Shown here: one piece after another, positions 8,883-17,906 of the stretch
Position numbering within the stretch: position 1 is the stretch's first letter
Layout of the letters: each line of letters starts with the position of its first letter
From: Pseudomonas sp. MF4836
GTDB taxonomy: Bacteria > Pseudomonadota > Gammaproteobacteria > Pseudomonadales > Pseudomonadaceae
Direction: 5' to 3'
Length of the DNA stretch: 64,000 nt
NCBI RefSeq assembly: GCF_002018875.1
Contig: NZ_MVOL01000001.1
Location: 124,001 to 188,000, forward strand
Program-made: the position numbers and the translations under genes
Notes under the pieces: generated by a model
The model's input: the letters and a program-made list of their open reading frames with translations, nothing else
Databases searched by the model: none
Told to the model about the DNA's origin: nothing

Positions 8883-9959
8883 ATGATGACCACCGCCATG
8901 GCCAAGCGTAAACGCAAGACACTGCCGAAGGATTTCGATCAGTTGCTGGAGCAGGGCTCGCTTGCCGAGTTGGTTGCCGTGTTCGAAGGGTGCGAGCTTG
9001 AAGCCACCGGCGGCTATAGCAAGAACACCGCGCTGGGCTTTTACAACTGTCCTGATGCGCTGGCCCGCTGGCTGGTGGAGCAGGGCGCAGCTATTGATGC
9101 CCGTGACACTTACCAACGTACGCCCCTGCACCATCGCAGTACGAGTTGGATCGGTGGCGTCGATCTGCTGCTGGATTTGGGGGCCGATATCGAGGCCCGG
9201 GATTACCAGGGCGACACGCCGTTGCATGCCGCGGCCAAGAGCCACAAGGCCGAGGCCATTGCTGCCCTGATCCGCCGTGGCGCCAATGTCGACACCAGGA
9301 ACCGGCAGGGGCACAGCGTGCTGCATATCGCCCTGGTCACTACGCGCAACGCCGATATCGAGGCCACCGCGAACATCGCCGAGATCCTGTTGGCGGCAGG
9401 CCTGCAACGCGATGACAGCATGGTCGCCGAGGTGGAGCGCATCGGCCGTGAATTCGAGTTTCACCGGGCCTCCTTCAACCCGGACTACCTCGAGGCAACG
9501 CAAGCCGGCCTGGCCAGTCTCTATCGCCTGTTCGACGTCACTCCGGTTGCCTCGCGCAAGGTGCATGACGGGCAGTCTGCCATCGTGGTAACGGCCACTG
9601 GCTGGTTTGAACAGCATCAGCAATTGTGGGCGCTGCTGATTCCATCCTCCGGCGCGGCGGCGACAGTGCAGGGCGAGGTGATCCGCATCAGCGGCCGTAT
9701 TTCCCAAGAGATTCACCACAACGGCTCGGCCAACTGGGATACGGATTTCAAGGCGATGTTGACGGCCCTGGTGGGACACTTGAGCAGTGCCGTGGCGTTG
9801 CCTGCTGCCGAAATCGATGAGGCTCGGGCGCTGGCTGCCGCTCTGCGCGGAGGGGACGATGACGCCGGGCAGACCGATCGTCTCTGTGAGTTGGCCGTGC
9901 ACTGGGTGATTGCCAATCCCCAGCCATTGGCGTTGGCGGCGCCTGCCTACAGCAGGTAA
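8883..9959 (+). CDS. ankyrin-repeat protein
   Basis: About 358 residues. Four or so ankyrin repeats lie in the first half (ALARWLVEQGAAIDARDTYQ, TPLHHRS..VDLLLDLGADIEARD, TPLHAAAKSHKAEAIAALI, RRGANVDTRNRQGHSVLHIA). The second half carries no domain I can name. The start is uncertain among ATGs at 8883, 8886 and 8898, because the AGGA-like site sits too close to the first two. No signal peptide, so it is cytoplasmic. Presumably a protein-binding scaffold. Confidence 0.85.
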   Translation: MMTTAMAKRKRKTLPKDFDQLLEQGSLAELVAVFEGCELEATGGYSKNTALGFYNCPDALARWLVEQGAAIDARDTYQRTPLHHRSTSWIGGVDLLLDLGADIEARDYQGDTPLHAAAKSHKAEAIAALIRRGANVDTRNRQGHSVLHIALVTTRNADIEATANIAEILLAAGLQRDDSMVAEVERIGREFEFHRASFNPDYLEATQAGLASLYRLFDVTPVASRKVHDGQSAIVVTATGWFEQHQQLWALLIPSSGAAATVQGEVIRISGRISQEIHHNGSANWDTDFKAMLTALVGHLSSAVALPAAEIDEARALAAALRGGDDDAGQTDRLCELAVHWVIANPQPLALAAPAYSR

Positions 9960-9995
9960 GGGGGCTCGGGCGGGAGTCGGGTCTCGGCGGCGATT

Positions 9996-10322
9996 CTAGA
10001 ACGACGTCGCGATGGCAAGGGCCAGTTGCCGGTCGGACATCAGGGGCGGCGGGAAGGACGAGCGATAGTAGCGAGAGGCTTGTTCAAACTGCGCCCCACG
10101 GATTTCTCCGTCCGAACCAATGAACGCGAGGGCGTCACTCTTTGCCGGCTTGAACAGCTCCGGGATGTAGGAGGTGGCCGCCGTGGTGCCTGCGACCACC
10201 ACGAACGGAATCACCGTGGTGATCATCAGAGCAGCCTGGAACGGGTTATTGTTTTCCGCCGGCAGGGCTTGAGTGCTGATAGACGCCAGCAGCGCGACTG
10301 CCAAAGGTTTCCATAAGTCCAT
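9996..10322 (-). CDS. DUF2388-family periplasmic protein
   Basis: 108 residues from the ATG at 10322. A signal peptide (MDLWKPLAVALLASISTQALPA) is followed by the DUF2388 signature DALAFIGSDGEIRGAQFEQA. The family is short, exported and nearly Pseudomonas-specific, with unknown function. A second copy of the family lies at 21968 in this window. The longer upstream frame lacks a signal peptide, so I discarded it. Confidence 0.75.
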   Translation of the reverse strand: MDLWKPLAVALLASISTQALPAENNNPFQAALMITTVIPFVVVAGTTAATSYIPELFKPAKSDALAFIGSDGEIRGAQFEQASRYYRSSFPPPLMSDRQLALAIATSF

Positions 10323-10465
10323 TCCTCGATGCTTCCGTGTCGTCTGGTTGGGGGCGCCACGATAGCAGAGTAGGGCGCTGGCCAGAAACACGGAGCCCGG
10401 CACATGGCCGGGCTGGTTGATCGGTGGGGCGCTTGAGCCATTTCACGCTGTCCCACCCGATGGGG

Positions 10466-11110
10466 TCAGCCAAAAAGAGCGCGTTGCCATTGTTGTTCAC
10501 CGATGATGGCGATAGGGCTGCCAGCCTCTCTCAACTCGACCGCTTTCATGATCTTTGTTCCATAGCTGCTATGGCGCCATTGATCATTGCCAATGCTGCC
10601 AACGACCAGATAATGAATTTTCTGGCTCACCGCGCCGCCGATGATGCCGCCACGCTCCTGCACCCGTAGCTGGCAGTCTTTTCGCGGCCCGTAGGCCATG
10701 ATTCCAGTGAACACGAACACTCTTCCATCCCAGGCAAGATCGGGTTCGGGACGATTGAAGGGAAGGTCGTTGGGGGCGCTGAAGGTTTGATCACTGGCCA
10801 TCGGCTTTTCGGTACTCAGGCCGGAAAAGCTCTGCAGCAGCCCGATAAGCTCAAGGGATTCCTCGGCATCCAGCACGCCGTCCAGGAGCATGTTGGAGAG
10901 CCGTGAATACAGCAGGTTGATCACCGGGTCATCGAGGTGGACGAGGTTGGTTTCAAGCCAGTCCCTGAGGAACAACCCTTCAGCGGTTGAGACCACGCCG
11001 TCAGCGGCAAGACCTGCTGCCAGGCCGACGAGGGCGTCAGCTGAGCGCCTGTCTATCCGTGAACCATGGAAGTATTTGCTGCGTTCGAATTCGTTGTGAA
11101 TGTCGGTCAT
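10466..11110 (-). CDS. BRCT-domain protein
   Basis: 214 residues from the ATG at 11110 (AAGGAG 6 nt upstream). The N-terminal ~90 residues are helical and acidic (ALVGLAAGLAADGVVSTAEG), resembling a TerB-like helical bundle. The C-terminal ~80 residues are a BRCT domain like that of NAD-dependent DNA ligase (WDGRVFVFTGIMAYGPRK, ERGGIIGGAVSQKIHYLVVG). BRCT domains bind DNA ends or phosphoproteins; no catalytic domain is attached. The role is unknown. Confidence 0.85.
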   Translation of the reverse strand: MTDIHNEFERSKYFHGSRIDRRSADALVGLAAGLAADGVVSTAEGLFLRDWLETNLVHLDDPVINLLYSRLSNMLLDGVLDAEESLELIGLLQSFSGLSTEKPMASDQTFSAPNDLPFNRPEPDLAWDGRVFVFTGIMAYGPRKDCQLRVQERGGIIGGAVSQKIHYLVVGSIGNDQWRHSSYGTKIMKAVELREAGSPIAIIGEQQWQRALFG

Positions 11111-11583
11111 GTGAACTCCTTTTCTGAATGTCGTGTCGTTGCGACGAAAATCCCTGTAGGGCCAAAACAGAAGCCTATCCAGCCTGGGCCGATGGTGGTC
11201 CAGGCGCTTGACGCTTTTGCGAGTCGACCCGATTGCACCGTTCAACGCCGGCGGGTGATCACCGGCTATCTGGTCATTGGGCGAGCTGGGATTTGAGCCG
11301 CTTCAGTGACCAGCGCTCCCTCTCTTCCGTACGAGGCGGGCCATCGGGCCATAGAGTGCTCCTTTGCAGCTCCATGTCCAATGTTTCTCCCTCAAAGCAC
11401 CCACTGCATGTGCGTTTCAGAGGACGCCAAACGCTCCAGTGAAGGCTTGGAAACAAACGCCACCACGCCAACGAAGGACTGATCGTTGAGCACCTTTTTC
11501 ACGGCGCTCGTAGGTCAAGAATGCCTGCTGAGCTGCGGCATAAGGCGCTGTATCAAACAAGCCCAGGGCGCGCTGCGAAACGA
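11111..11583. other. intergenic stretch without a convincing gene
   Basis: A 65-codon minus frame (11274-11471) is open but has no ribosome site or recognised motif. Nothing else is seen. Confidence 0.5.
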
Positions 11584-12237
11584 TCATTCATCGTCCCCGT
11601 AGTAGTTGACGCCAATGCGGATGATGTCCCGCCCCTGGTCCTTGCGATGGTGGTTGGTGTCGCGCAGGGAGTAAATGCAGCCACAGTATTCCTGCTGATA
11701 AAAACGTTCGCGCTTGCTGATCTCGATCATCCGCGCCGAGCCGCCCCCCTTGCGCCAGTTGTAGTCCCAATAGGTGACACCTGGATACTTTTGCGCGCTG
11801 CGGATGCCGCTGTCAGTGATTTGCTTCATGTCTTTCCAGCGCGAGATACCGAGGGAGCTGGAAATCACACCGAAGCCGTTTTCATAGGCGTAGAGCGCGG
11901 TGCGTTCGAAGCGCATATCGAAGCACATGGTGCAGCGCACGCCGCGCTCGGGTTCATGCTCCATGCCTTTGGCGCGTTCAAACCAATTGTCTTTATCGTA
12001 ATCGGCATCGATAAACGGCACCTTGTGCTCTTCGGCAAAGCGGATGTTCTCATCCTTGCGCAATAGGTATTCACGCTCAGGGTGAATGTTCGGGTTATAG
12101 AAGAAGATGCTGTAGTCGATACCCGAGGCAGTGATCGCTTCCATCACTTCTCCCGAACAGGGCGCGCAGCAGGAGTGCAGCAGCAACTTGTCCGCGCCGT
12201 CGGGAAGGCTCAGTTGAGGCCTTTTGATGTCTGTCAT
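11584..12237 (-). CDS. queH: epoxyqueuosine reductase QueH
   Basis: 217 residues. QueH reduces epoxyqueuosine to queuosine in tRNA, the last step of Q synthesis, replacing QueG. The sequence shows [16 protein letters not shown] (vicinal Cys pair plus Cys), [20 protein letters not shown], and [12 protein letters not shown] near the C-terminus. These are the conserved Cys and Asp residues for the Fe-S cluster and metal centre. The length is normal for the family. Confidence 0.95.
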   Translation of the reverse strand: MTDIKRPQLSLPDGADKLLLHSCCAPCSGEVMEAITASGIDYSIFFYNPNIHPEREYLLRKDENIRFAEEHKVPFIDADYDKDNWFERAKGMEHEPERGVRCTMCFDMRFERTALYAYENGFGVISSSLGISRWKDMKQITDSGIRSAQKYPGVTYWDYNWRKGGGSARMIEISKRERFYQQEYCGCIYSLRDTNHHRKDQGRDIIRIGVNYYGDDE

Positions 12238-12304
12238 GACCGTGTGTCCTGGGTATAAAGTGCTCCGGTAGCCTGTCGGCCAAGAGGGCAGGGCAGCTCA
12301 GCGC

Positions 12305-12814
12305 TCAAACCGCGCGGTGTGCGGCGATGTTGCAATAGTGTCCTTTGAAATACAGCAATGGCTGCGTAGCAGCAGCTTCCTGCAGATTCAACGCCTTCAC
12401 TTCACCAATCACGATCAGGTGATCACCTGCGGCGTGTTCGGCGTGAATTTCGCAATCAAGCCAGTGCAGGCTGCCGACAATGATCGGATTGCCCAGCGGC
12501 GATTCCTGCCATTCGACTCCGTGCCACTTGTCCGTGCCGCGCCGAGCGAACTGGTTGGAAATCCTGACCTGCTCACCCGACAGGATGTTGACGACGAATC
12601 GACCTGCCTGGCGGATTTTGGGATAGCTGGCCGAACTCGACATGACACTGAATGACACCAGCGGCGGGCTCATCGACACGCTATAAAACGACTGGCAAGT
12701 GAAGCCAATCGGCTCGCCATCAAGGTGTGAGGTAATCACCGTGATACCGGATGCGTAGTGCCCGAGCGCTTCGCGAAAGCTCAATGGCTCGATAGGGGGG
12801 GCAGGAACTGACAT
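12305..12814 (-). CDS. flavin reductase family protein
   Basis: 169 residues from the ATG at 12814 (AGGATC upstream). HpaC/flavin reductase-like split barrel: FREALGHYASGITVIT, GFTCQSFYSVSMSPPLVSFSV, GRFVVNILSGEQ, GSLHWLDCEI, LLYFKGHY. It should supply reduced FMN/FAD to a partner oxygenase. It lies 112 nt downstream of mesD on the same strand. Because the MesD/MesX methionine synthase system is described as oxygen-requiring, a role as its electron donor is a reasonable inference, not proven. Confidence 0.85.
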   Translation of the reverse strand: MSVPAPPIEPLSFREALGHYASGITVITSHLDGEPIGFTCQSFYSVSMSPPLVSFSVMSSSASYPKIRQAGRFVVNILSGEQVRISNQFARRGTDKWHGVEWQESPLGNPIIVGSLHWLDCEIHAEHAAGDHLIVIGEVKALNLQEAAATQPLLYFKGHYCNIAAHRAV

Positions 12815-12926
12815 GGAAGATCCTAAATATTGGGTGCAACTCGAAAGTGCCAAGGAAGGCCTGAAGCAACTCGGTAGTTTTTCAAGACCGCATCAATCCC
12901 CCTGTACACCCCCTTGCGACTTTGGC

Positions 12927-13961
12927 TCAGTACGGGTTCGAGAGCTCTCCGCGGACAATTTCTGCTCCGGCACTTAACGCACTCAGCTTGCCCCGTGCAA
13001 CTCGGCGAGATAAGGGAGCCATGCCACAGTTGGTGCAAGGATAGAGCTTGTCGGCATCTACAAACTGAAGCGCTTTACGTAGGGTATTGGCTACTTCTTC
13101 GGGTGTTTCAATGGTGTTGGATGCCACATCAATGGCCCCGACCATCACTTTTTTACCTCGAATGAGTTCAATGAGATCCATCGGCACATGAGAGTTGTGA
13201 CATTCCAGTGAAACTATATCGATGCTGGATTTTTGCAGCTTGGGAAAGGCCTCTTCATATTGTCGCCACTCTGACCCCAGAGTCTTTTTCCAATCGGTAT
13301 TGGCTTTGATGCCATAGCCGTAGCAAATATGAACAGCCGTCTCACATTTAAGACCTTCAATTGCCCTTTCCAGGGTGGCCACCCCCCAGTCGTTCACCTC
13401 ATCAAAGAACACGTTAAAGGCGGGCTCATCAAATTGGATAATATCAACACCGGCAGCCTCTAATTCCCTGGCTTCCCGATTGAGGATTTTGGCAAACTCC
13501 CAAGCCAGTTTTTCGCGACTTTTATAATGGTTGTCATAAAGCGTATCGATCATCGTCATGGGGCCTGGCAGCGCCCATTTAATGGGTTGCGTGGTCTGCT
13601 GCCGCAGGAACTTGGCATCTTCAACAAAAACGGGCTTTTGTCGAGTCACCGCACCTACGACCGTCGGTACGCTGGCATCATAGCGATCACGAATTCTAAC
13701 GGTCTCGCGTTTTTCAAAGTCTACGCCGCTGAGGTGTTCAATAAACGTAGTTACAAAGTGTTGGCGGGTTTGTTCGCCATCACTGACAATATCAATGCCG
13801 GCTTGTTGTTGTTCTTGCAATGCCAAACGCAAGGCATCCTGTTTGCCCTCGATCAATTCCTCATTTTGCAATTTCCAGGGTGACCAGAGTGTCTCAGGTT
13901 GTGCAAGCCAAGAGGGTTTGGGCAAACTGCCGGCAGTGGAGGTGGGCAATAGTTTTTTCAT
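12927..13961 (-). CDS. mesD: folate-independent methionine synthase MesD (MetE C-terminal-like)
   Basis: 344 residues, corresponding only to the zinc/catalytic barrel of MetE. Visible motifs: TAGSLPKPSW, DIVSDGEQTRQHF, QFDEPAFNVF, CYGYG, LECHNSH, and PCTNCGMAPLSR. These hold the His/Cys/Glu/Cys zinc ligands that activate homocysteine. The N-terminal half that binds methyl-folate in full MetE is absent. It lies 27 nt downstream of a DUF1852 gene (mesX), the partner that defines the MesD family. The product is methionine in the cytoplasm; the methyl donor is not a folate. Confidence 0.9.
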   Translation of the reverse strand: MKKLLPTSTAGSLPKPSWLAQPETLWSPWKLQNEELIEGKQDALRLALQEQQQAGIDIVSDGEQTRQHFVTTFIEHLSGVDFEKRETVRIRDRYDASVPTVVGAVTRQKPVFVEDAKFLRQQTTQPIKWALPGPMTMIDTLYDNHYKSREKLAWEFAKILNREARELEAAGVDIIQFDEPAFNVFFDEVNDWGVATLERAIEGLKCETAVHICYGYGIKANTDWKKTLGSEWRQYEEAFPKLQKSSIDIVSLECHNSHVPMDLIELIRGKKVMVGAIDVASNTIETPEEVANTLRKALQFVDADKLYPCTNCGMAPLSRRVARGKLSALSAGAEIVRGELSNPY

Positions 13962-13988
13962 GATAAATGACCTTGTGATTTTAATGAG

Positions 13989-14972
13989 TCAAAGCGCGTA
14001 ATTGGCAGACCACTGCTCTAGAACGGTCTGGTAGGGTTTGATGAAGTTTTCCTCAACAAACTTGCCCTGCTCAATAGCCAGGCGGTTACGTTCTTCTCGA
14101 TCATAAACAATCAGCGTTAATGAATAATCCTGGTGTTTCAAGCTAGGCTGATAGGATTTTCCGGCCGCTGAATTCGCATTATAAATCTCAGGCCGGTAAA
14201 TCTTTTGGAAGGTGTCCATCGTGCTGATGGTGCTGATTAGCTCAAGATTGGTGTAATCACTAAGCAAGTCGCCTGAAAAATAAAAGGCCAAAGGCGCGAC
14301 ACTGTTTGCAGGCATGAAGTAGCGAACTTTCAAGCCCATTTTCTTGAAGTAGTCATCAGTCAAGGAGTATTCATCTTGCTGGTATTCAATGCCCAATACA
14401 GGATGCTGGTTTTCAGTCCGGTGATAGGTCTTGCTGCTCGAAACGCTCAGGCATATGACAGGCGGTTTATTGAAGTGGTCTTTGTAGGTGTTTGAGTTTA
14501 CGAAGCTCTTGAATAGCTTTGCATGCAGATCTCCAAAATTATCCGGAGTGCTGAATCCTGGCTGATCCTTGTTGTGTCCCAACAACAGCACGCTAAAGTC
14601 ATAATCTCGCACATAAGAGGAGAAGTTGTTGCCTACGATGCCCTCAAAGCGTTCATTGGTCTTTCGGTCAACGATGTTTGTTTTCAATATTTCAATCAGG
14701 GGGATGGCGCTGCCACTGCTCTCAACATCGATATCCATCTCGACGGAAATGATTTCAAGCTCGACAGTATAACGATCGCCTTTGGGATTATCCCAATGCG
14801 CCAAGGCGTTGAAGCGGTTGTCAATCATCCTCAGGGTGTTGCGTAAATTCTCTTGGCGGCTCTTTCCTCTGGCCAAGTTGGCAAAGTTGGTAGTGATGCG
14901 CGTATTTTCGGAGGGGTGATAATTCTCGTCGAAATAAATGCTTTTAATGGTAAATATAAATTCTTTGCTCAT
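13989..14972 (-). CDS. mesX: MesX, DUF1852 partner of MesD
   Basis: 327 residues of the DUF1852 family (EFIFTIKSIYFDENYHPSENTRITTNFANLARG, NRFNALAHWDNPKGDRYTVELEI). MesX is required with MesD for methionine formation from a non-folate methyl source. It is the first gene of the mesX-mesD-flavin reductase transcript. A candidate MetR operator lies about 120 nt upstream (15093-15105). No membrane or secretion signal. The chemistry of MesX is not established. Confidence 0.9.
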   Translation of the reverse strand: MSKEFIFTIKSIYFDENYHPSENTRITTNFANLARGKSRQENLRNTLRMIDNRFNALAHWDNPKGDRYTVELEIISVEMDIDVESSGSAIPLIEILKTNIVDRKTNERFEGIVGNNFSSYVRDYDFSVLLLGHNKDQPGFSTPDNFGDLHAKLFKSFVNSNTYKDHFNKPPVICLSVSSSKTYHRTENQHPVLGIEYQQDEYSLTDDYFKKMGLKVRYFMPANSVAPLAFYFSGDLLSDYTNLELISTISTMDTFQKIYRPEIYNANSAAGKSYQPSLKHQDYSLTLIVYDREERNRLAIEQGKFVEENFIKPYQTVLEQWSANYAL

Positions 14973-15092
14973 TATAATCTTGCGCCTTAATTTCTGAGGT
15001 AAAGCATTGATTTTTATGGCTTTATACTCAGTGATATTTGTATTATCTGTAATTAGGGCGTATTTTATGCTGAGCCAATGCTTGAGTGAAAA

Positions 15093-15105
15093 TGAATTGA
15101 TTTCA
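15093..15105. promoter_or_regulatory. candidate MetR box upstream of mesX
   Basis: TGAATTGATTTCA fits the MetR consensus TGAA-N5-TTCA exactly. It sits inside a wider dyad GTGAAA (15086-15091) / TTTCAC (15101-15106). Its position, about 120 nt upstream of mesX, suits LysR-type activation by homocysteine-bound MetR. No riboswitch-like structure was noticed in this leader. Confidence 0.5.
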
Positions 15106-15167
15106 CTAAATCGTTAGCCATATTCATGATGTGTTGTACAACCAGTCGTAAAAGACCCTGTCACGCA

Positions 15168-15437
15168 GATGGGGAGTGGCACGGCAGTGGCCGAGTTGAG
15201 CGGGATCTTTGTTTGAGCGCACGAACACCGGGCTTGTCCGTGCGCTAGCTCAAGGAAAAAAGCTCGGGAGATACGAGTCGTTGACCCAACGTCAACAAAC
15301 TGGAAGTGTTGCAGTTATTGGAACTTGGCATGTCCGTGTCAAAGCTGGGCAAAGACTTCTGACGTCCCGCCAGACCATTATTGGGATTAGCGGGAAAGCC
15401 AAGGATGAAATTTATCAGGTATCCCTTCAGCACCTAT
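15168..15437 (+). pseudogene. decayed serine recombinase (resolvase) C-terminal fragment
   Basis: Pieces of a resolvase/invertase tail appear across frames. VAELSGIFV and then ERTNTGLVRALAQGKKLGR match the family's (E)RT-x-A-GL..A.A.G.-LGR segment. After a frameshift come LEVLQLLELGMSVSKLGKDF and TSRQTIIGI, the C-terminal HTH. Stops and shifts show that it is dead. The N-terminal catalytic Ser domain is missing. Confidence 0.6.
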
Positions 15438-15445
15438 AAAAGATA

Positions 15446-15871
15446 CTAAAAGCTTGGGGGCACATAAGGAATATTTTGGCATTTGCCGTGAAATATTTCC
15501 CCATTCTGAATTTTGAAAAGCACTATTTTTCTGGCTTTATTGACCGTCGCTTCAAGTGTGCAGTCGGAACTATGACCGACATTCTCGTAATACTCGGTAT
15601 AGGTCAAACCGTTCGCTCCCGGTGTCAAGGAAGTTCCGGCCGCTTCAGTGGTCGACCACTGAGATGATTTGTACCACGTCATTACGACAAGTGTGCCTGC
15701 GTCAGGACTTTGCGTTGCCTTCATCGTATCGGGCCTGCCAAAAAAATTCAGCGCCTCTTGGGCATCGCGACCTTCCCAACGATTTTGAGCAATGACGGAA
15801 CAGCCACTGCTGATCATTATGCTTGATATTGCCAGTATTAAAGAAAGCGGTTTAATCCATTTATTTGTCAT
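15446..15871 (-). CDS. small lipoprotein
   Basis: 141 residues. Lipobox MISSGC (Cys about residue 24), followed by a short conserved-looking start of the mature part (DAQEALNFFGRPDTM). Beyond that no family is recognised. It begins 10 nt after the stop of the exported-protein gene at 15882-16454, so the two form an operon. Confidence 0.75.
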   Translation of the reverse strand: MTNKWIKPLSLILAISSIMISSGCSVIAQNRWEGRDAQEALNFFGRPDTMKATQSPDAGTLVVMTWYKSSQWSTTEAAGTSLTPGANGLTYTEYYENVGHSSDCTLEATVNKARKIVLFKIQNGEIFHGKCQNIPYVPPSF

Positions 15872-15881
15872 GGTTTTTAAC

Positions 15882-16454
15882 TTATCTGGCCTTTGCGGGT
15901 GGGGGGTTGTCTAGCATCTGCTCCAACTCTTCCATTGGGCTCTTTGGCGGTGCTTGTAACTCGGTGATCATCCCAAGCATTTTCATCTGATCGAACTTGC
16001 CCAATGACAGCATGCCGTTGAAGACTCGATCCTGGGGGTTGCACACAAAGGCAAATGTATATAAAAGCGCCTTGTCATCCAACGTATGCCATTCATTGGA
16101 GACTTTCAAATCCCGGCGTGCGTTACTCGTTCTCTCTATTGATGTTCCTTTAAGAAAGCGCGCTCTGTGCTTGGAGCACTGGACTTCAACTGAATAGACA
16201 TCCGCCAATGGCTTGGCTGGGTCGGCGAAAACCTGGTTAACGTCTACTGACTGAAACCCATCCGCCGCTTGACTTCGTGGCGTCATGGAAGTGAGATCGG
16301 CCACAAACACTATGTTGTTTTTGCCCGTGCCTGTGCTAAAGACACTCCACCAGTCGCCAATGGGATTCGCTTTGTCAGCTATCGCTGAAGTGGAGGCTGT
16401 GAGCAGCAATGTGAGTGTTATGACGCCTTTATTTAATCTCAAAAATTCTGACAT
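15882..16454 (-). CDS. exported hypothetical protein
   Basis: 190 residues from the ATG at 16454 (AGGAGG and TAGGA upstream). Signal peptide LNKGVITLTLLLTASTSAIA. The mature region contains two Cys (VQCSKHRARF, AFVCNPQD) and ends in a proline-rich tail. Resembles surface-adhesin-like periplasmic proteins only loosely. It is the first gene of a two-gene unit with the lipoprotein at 15446. Confidence 0.7.
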   Translation of the reverse strand: MSEFLRLNKGVITLTLLLTASTSAIADKANPIGDWWSVFSTGTGKNNIVFVADLTSMTPRSQAADGFQSVDVNQVFADPAKPLADVYSVEVQCSKHRARFLKGTSIERTSNARRDLKVSNEWHTLDDKALLYTFAFVCNPQDRVFNGMLSLGKFDQMKMLGMITELQAPPKSPMEELEQMLDNPPPAKAR

Positions 16455-16519
16455 GCTGCGTCCTACCTCCTGGAATATAAATTTGACATCTGTTTGCATG
16501 AAGAAAATAAGTCATCACG

Positions 16520-16691
16520 CTAAAATTTAACCCGCCAACCAAGTGGCTTGCCCTGGCGATAGTTTGTGGTCAGCACGACGCTGCCATGCTCGTAGCGTTT
16601 GGTGATGAAATTAAAAGATCAAGTCAGCTTCATTACGACCAAAAATCAGATAATACATTTCATCGATCATCATCAGCTTCGGGCGTTGAAC
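16520..16691 (-). pseudogene. IS21-family istB remnant (3' end)
   Basis: On the minus strand the end of an IstB-like helper ATPase is legible: PKLMMIDEMYYLIFGRNEAD, then KRYEHGSVVLTTNYRQGKPLG, then WRVKF and a stop at 16520. Upstream of the Walker B-like part the reading breaks up. No istA or terminal repeats were found, so this is a dead fragment. Confidence 0.7.
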
Positions 16692-17271
16692 TACCCAGGC
16701 AAACGCCGCTAGTGATGCCGTGCGACCCGTTGCAGCGTCAAATTGGCAGCAGTAGTCGGGACTATGATTGTCGCAGGAGCGAAGAGTCAACTAGCACACA
16801 TGTGCTATTCCAAGCGCTTAAAGCAACTCTGATAACGACCTCTCGATCTTGTGAAATTCCCACCACGCACAAACGAAACAGTGGGCCTGCTTGACCAGGG
16901 GATTTTGGTTTCGGCGGTCCAAAAAGCAGGCCTTTGCACCTGGCTGAGGTGTGGGGGGCTGGCTACCACAACGGACGTTATAGAAAGCAGGGGAGGAGTG
17001 GGATGTCAGGGAAGTCGGTCCTTGAGCATAGGCACGGATACAAAAGTAACCCTAAAAAAAATCAGCTAAATCAATCAATTAAGTGTTTTTCAAGAATTCA
17101 GGATACAAAACATTTCAAAACTCCCGTGTACAGGTGCGGAATGCCAAGCGTAATTTCACCCTCAAGCTGTGCGGTCAACGCTGTTGGGTCTGCAATGGAA
17201 TTCAGCCTGTAGCATCCCGGATCTTCATGCCTTCACCGGGTTTGCACCTACAACAATAGAGGGAGCTATCC
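16692..17271. other. remnant-rich intergenic stretch
   Basis: Several short frames are open, but none has a ribosome site or a recognisable product. Probably eroded mobile DNA between the istB fragment and the HIT gene. Confidence 0.4.
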
Positions 17272-17718
17272 GTGAACTGCATTTTCTGTGCAATCGCCAA
17301 GAAAGAATCACCGGCTGCCGTTGTCTACGAAGACGAGCAGTGCCTGGCATTTCTCTCCATCCAGCCGATTACTCCTGGCCATGTCCTGGTCATTCCCAAG
17401 GCCCACGCAAGTGGCCTGGGTGATATCCCTCCTGAAACCTGTGGCCACATGATGCGTGTGGGTCAACGGGTGGCGGCCGCCCTGCGTGAAAGCGGCTTGA
17501 GCCTCAACGAACAACCCTGTGAAGGTATCAACCTGCTGCTGTGCGATGGCGCTGTGGCTGGGCAAACCGTGGGGCACGCACACCTGCATGTGCTGGCCCG
17601 CTTTGTCGGTGATGGTTTCAACCTGGGGCATGCGGACCTGCCACTCGCGACGCCTCAAGTGTTGGGCGAGCGCGCAGAGCAGATCCGTCGAGCCTTGACC
17701 GCGCTGCCACCGGTTTAA
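17272..17718 (+). CDS. HIT family protein
   Basis: 148 residues. CIFCAIAKKESPAAVVYEDE, then ITPGHVLVIPKAH, and the histidine triad GHAHLHVLAR near residue 104. A GAGGGA site precedes the GTG start. HIT proteins hydrolyse nucleoside phosphoramidates or dinucleotides such as Ap4A. The natural substrate here is unknown. Confidence 0.9.
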   Translation: MNCIFCAIAKKESPAAVVYEDEQCLAFLSIQPITPGHVLVIPKAHASGLGDIPPETCGHMMRVGQRVAAALRESGLSLNEQPCEGINLLLCDGAVAGQTVGHAHLHVLARFVGDGFNLGHADLPLATPQVLGERAEQIRRALTALPPV

Positions 17719-17906
17719 CTGTAAGTTTCTTTTAGTTTAAAGGCACGCCCGTAATAAGAGGGTTGGGTGCCTTGCTGTGCGCAGTCCGTAAATCATCAAC
17801 TTGTAGGTGTCTACGCAAGGAGGCGAAGCTATGTATTGTACTGTGGAAACTTAAGTTGCGCTGGGCTGAACTAAATACTACAGATCACAACAAGAAGGGG
17901 GTTCTC

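Noticed and set aside
8679..9902. Long minus-strand frame opposite the ankyrin gene
   Set aside because: A GC-rich shadow of the ankyrin gene; no ribosome site and no protein motif.
14973..15110. SAM riboswitch before the methionine operon
   Set aside because: No recognisable S-box or SAM-II type core; a MetR-type DNA site explains regulation better.
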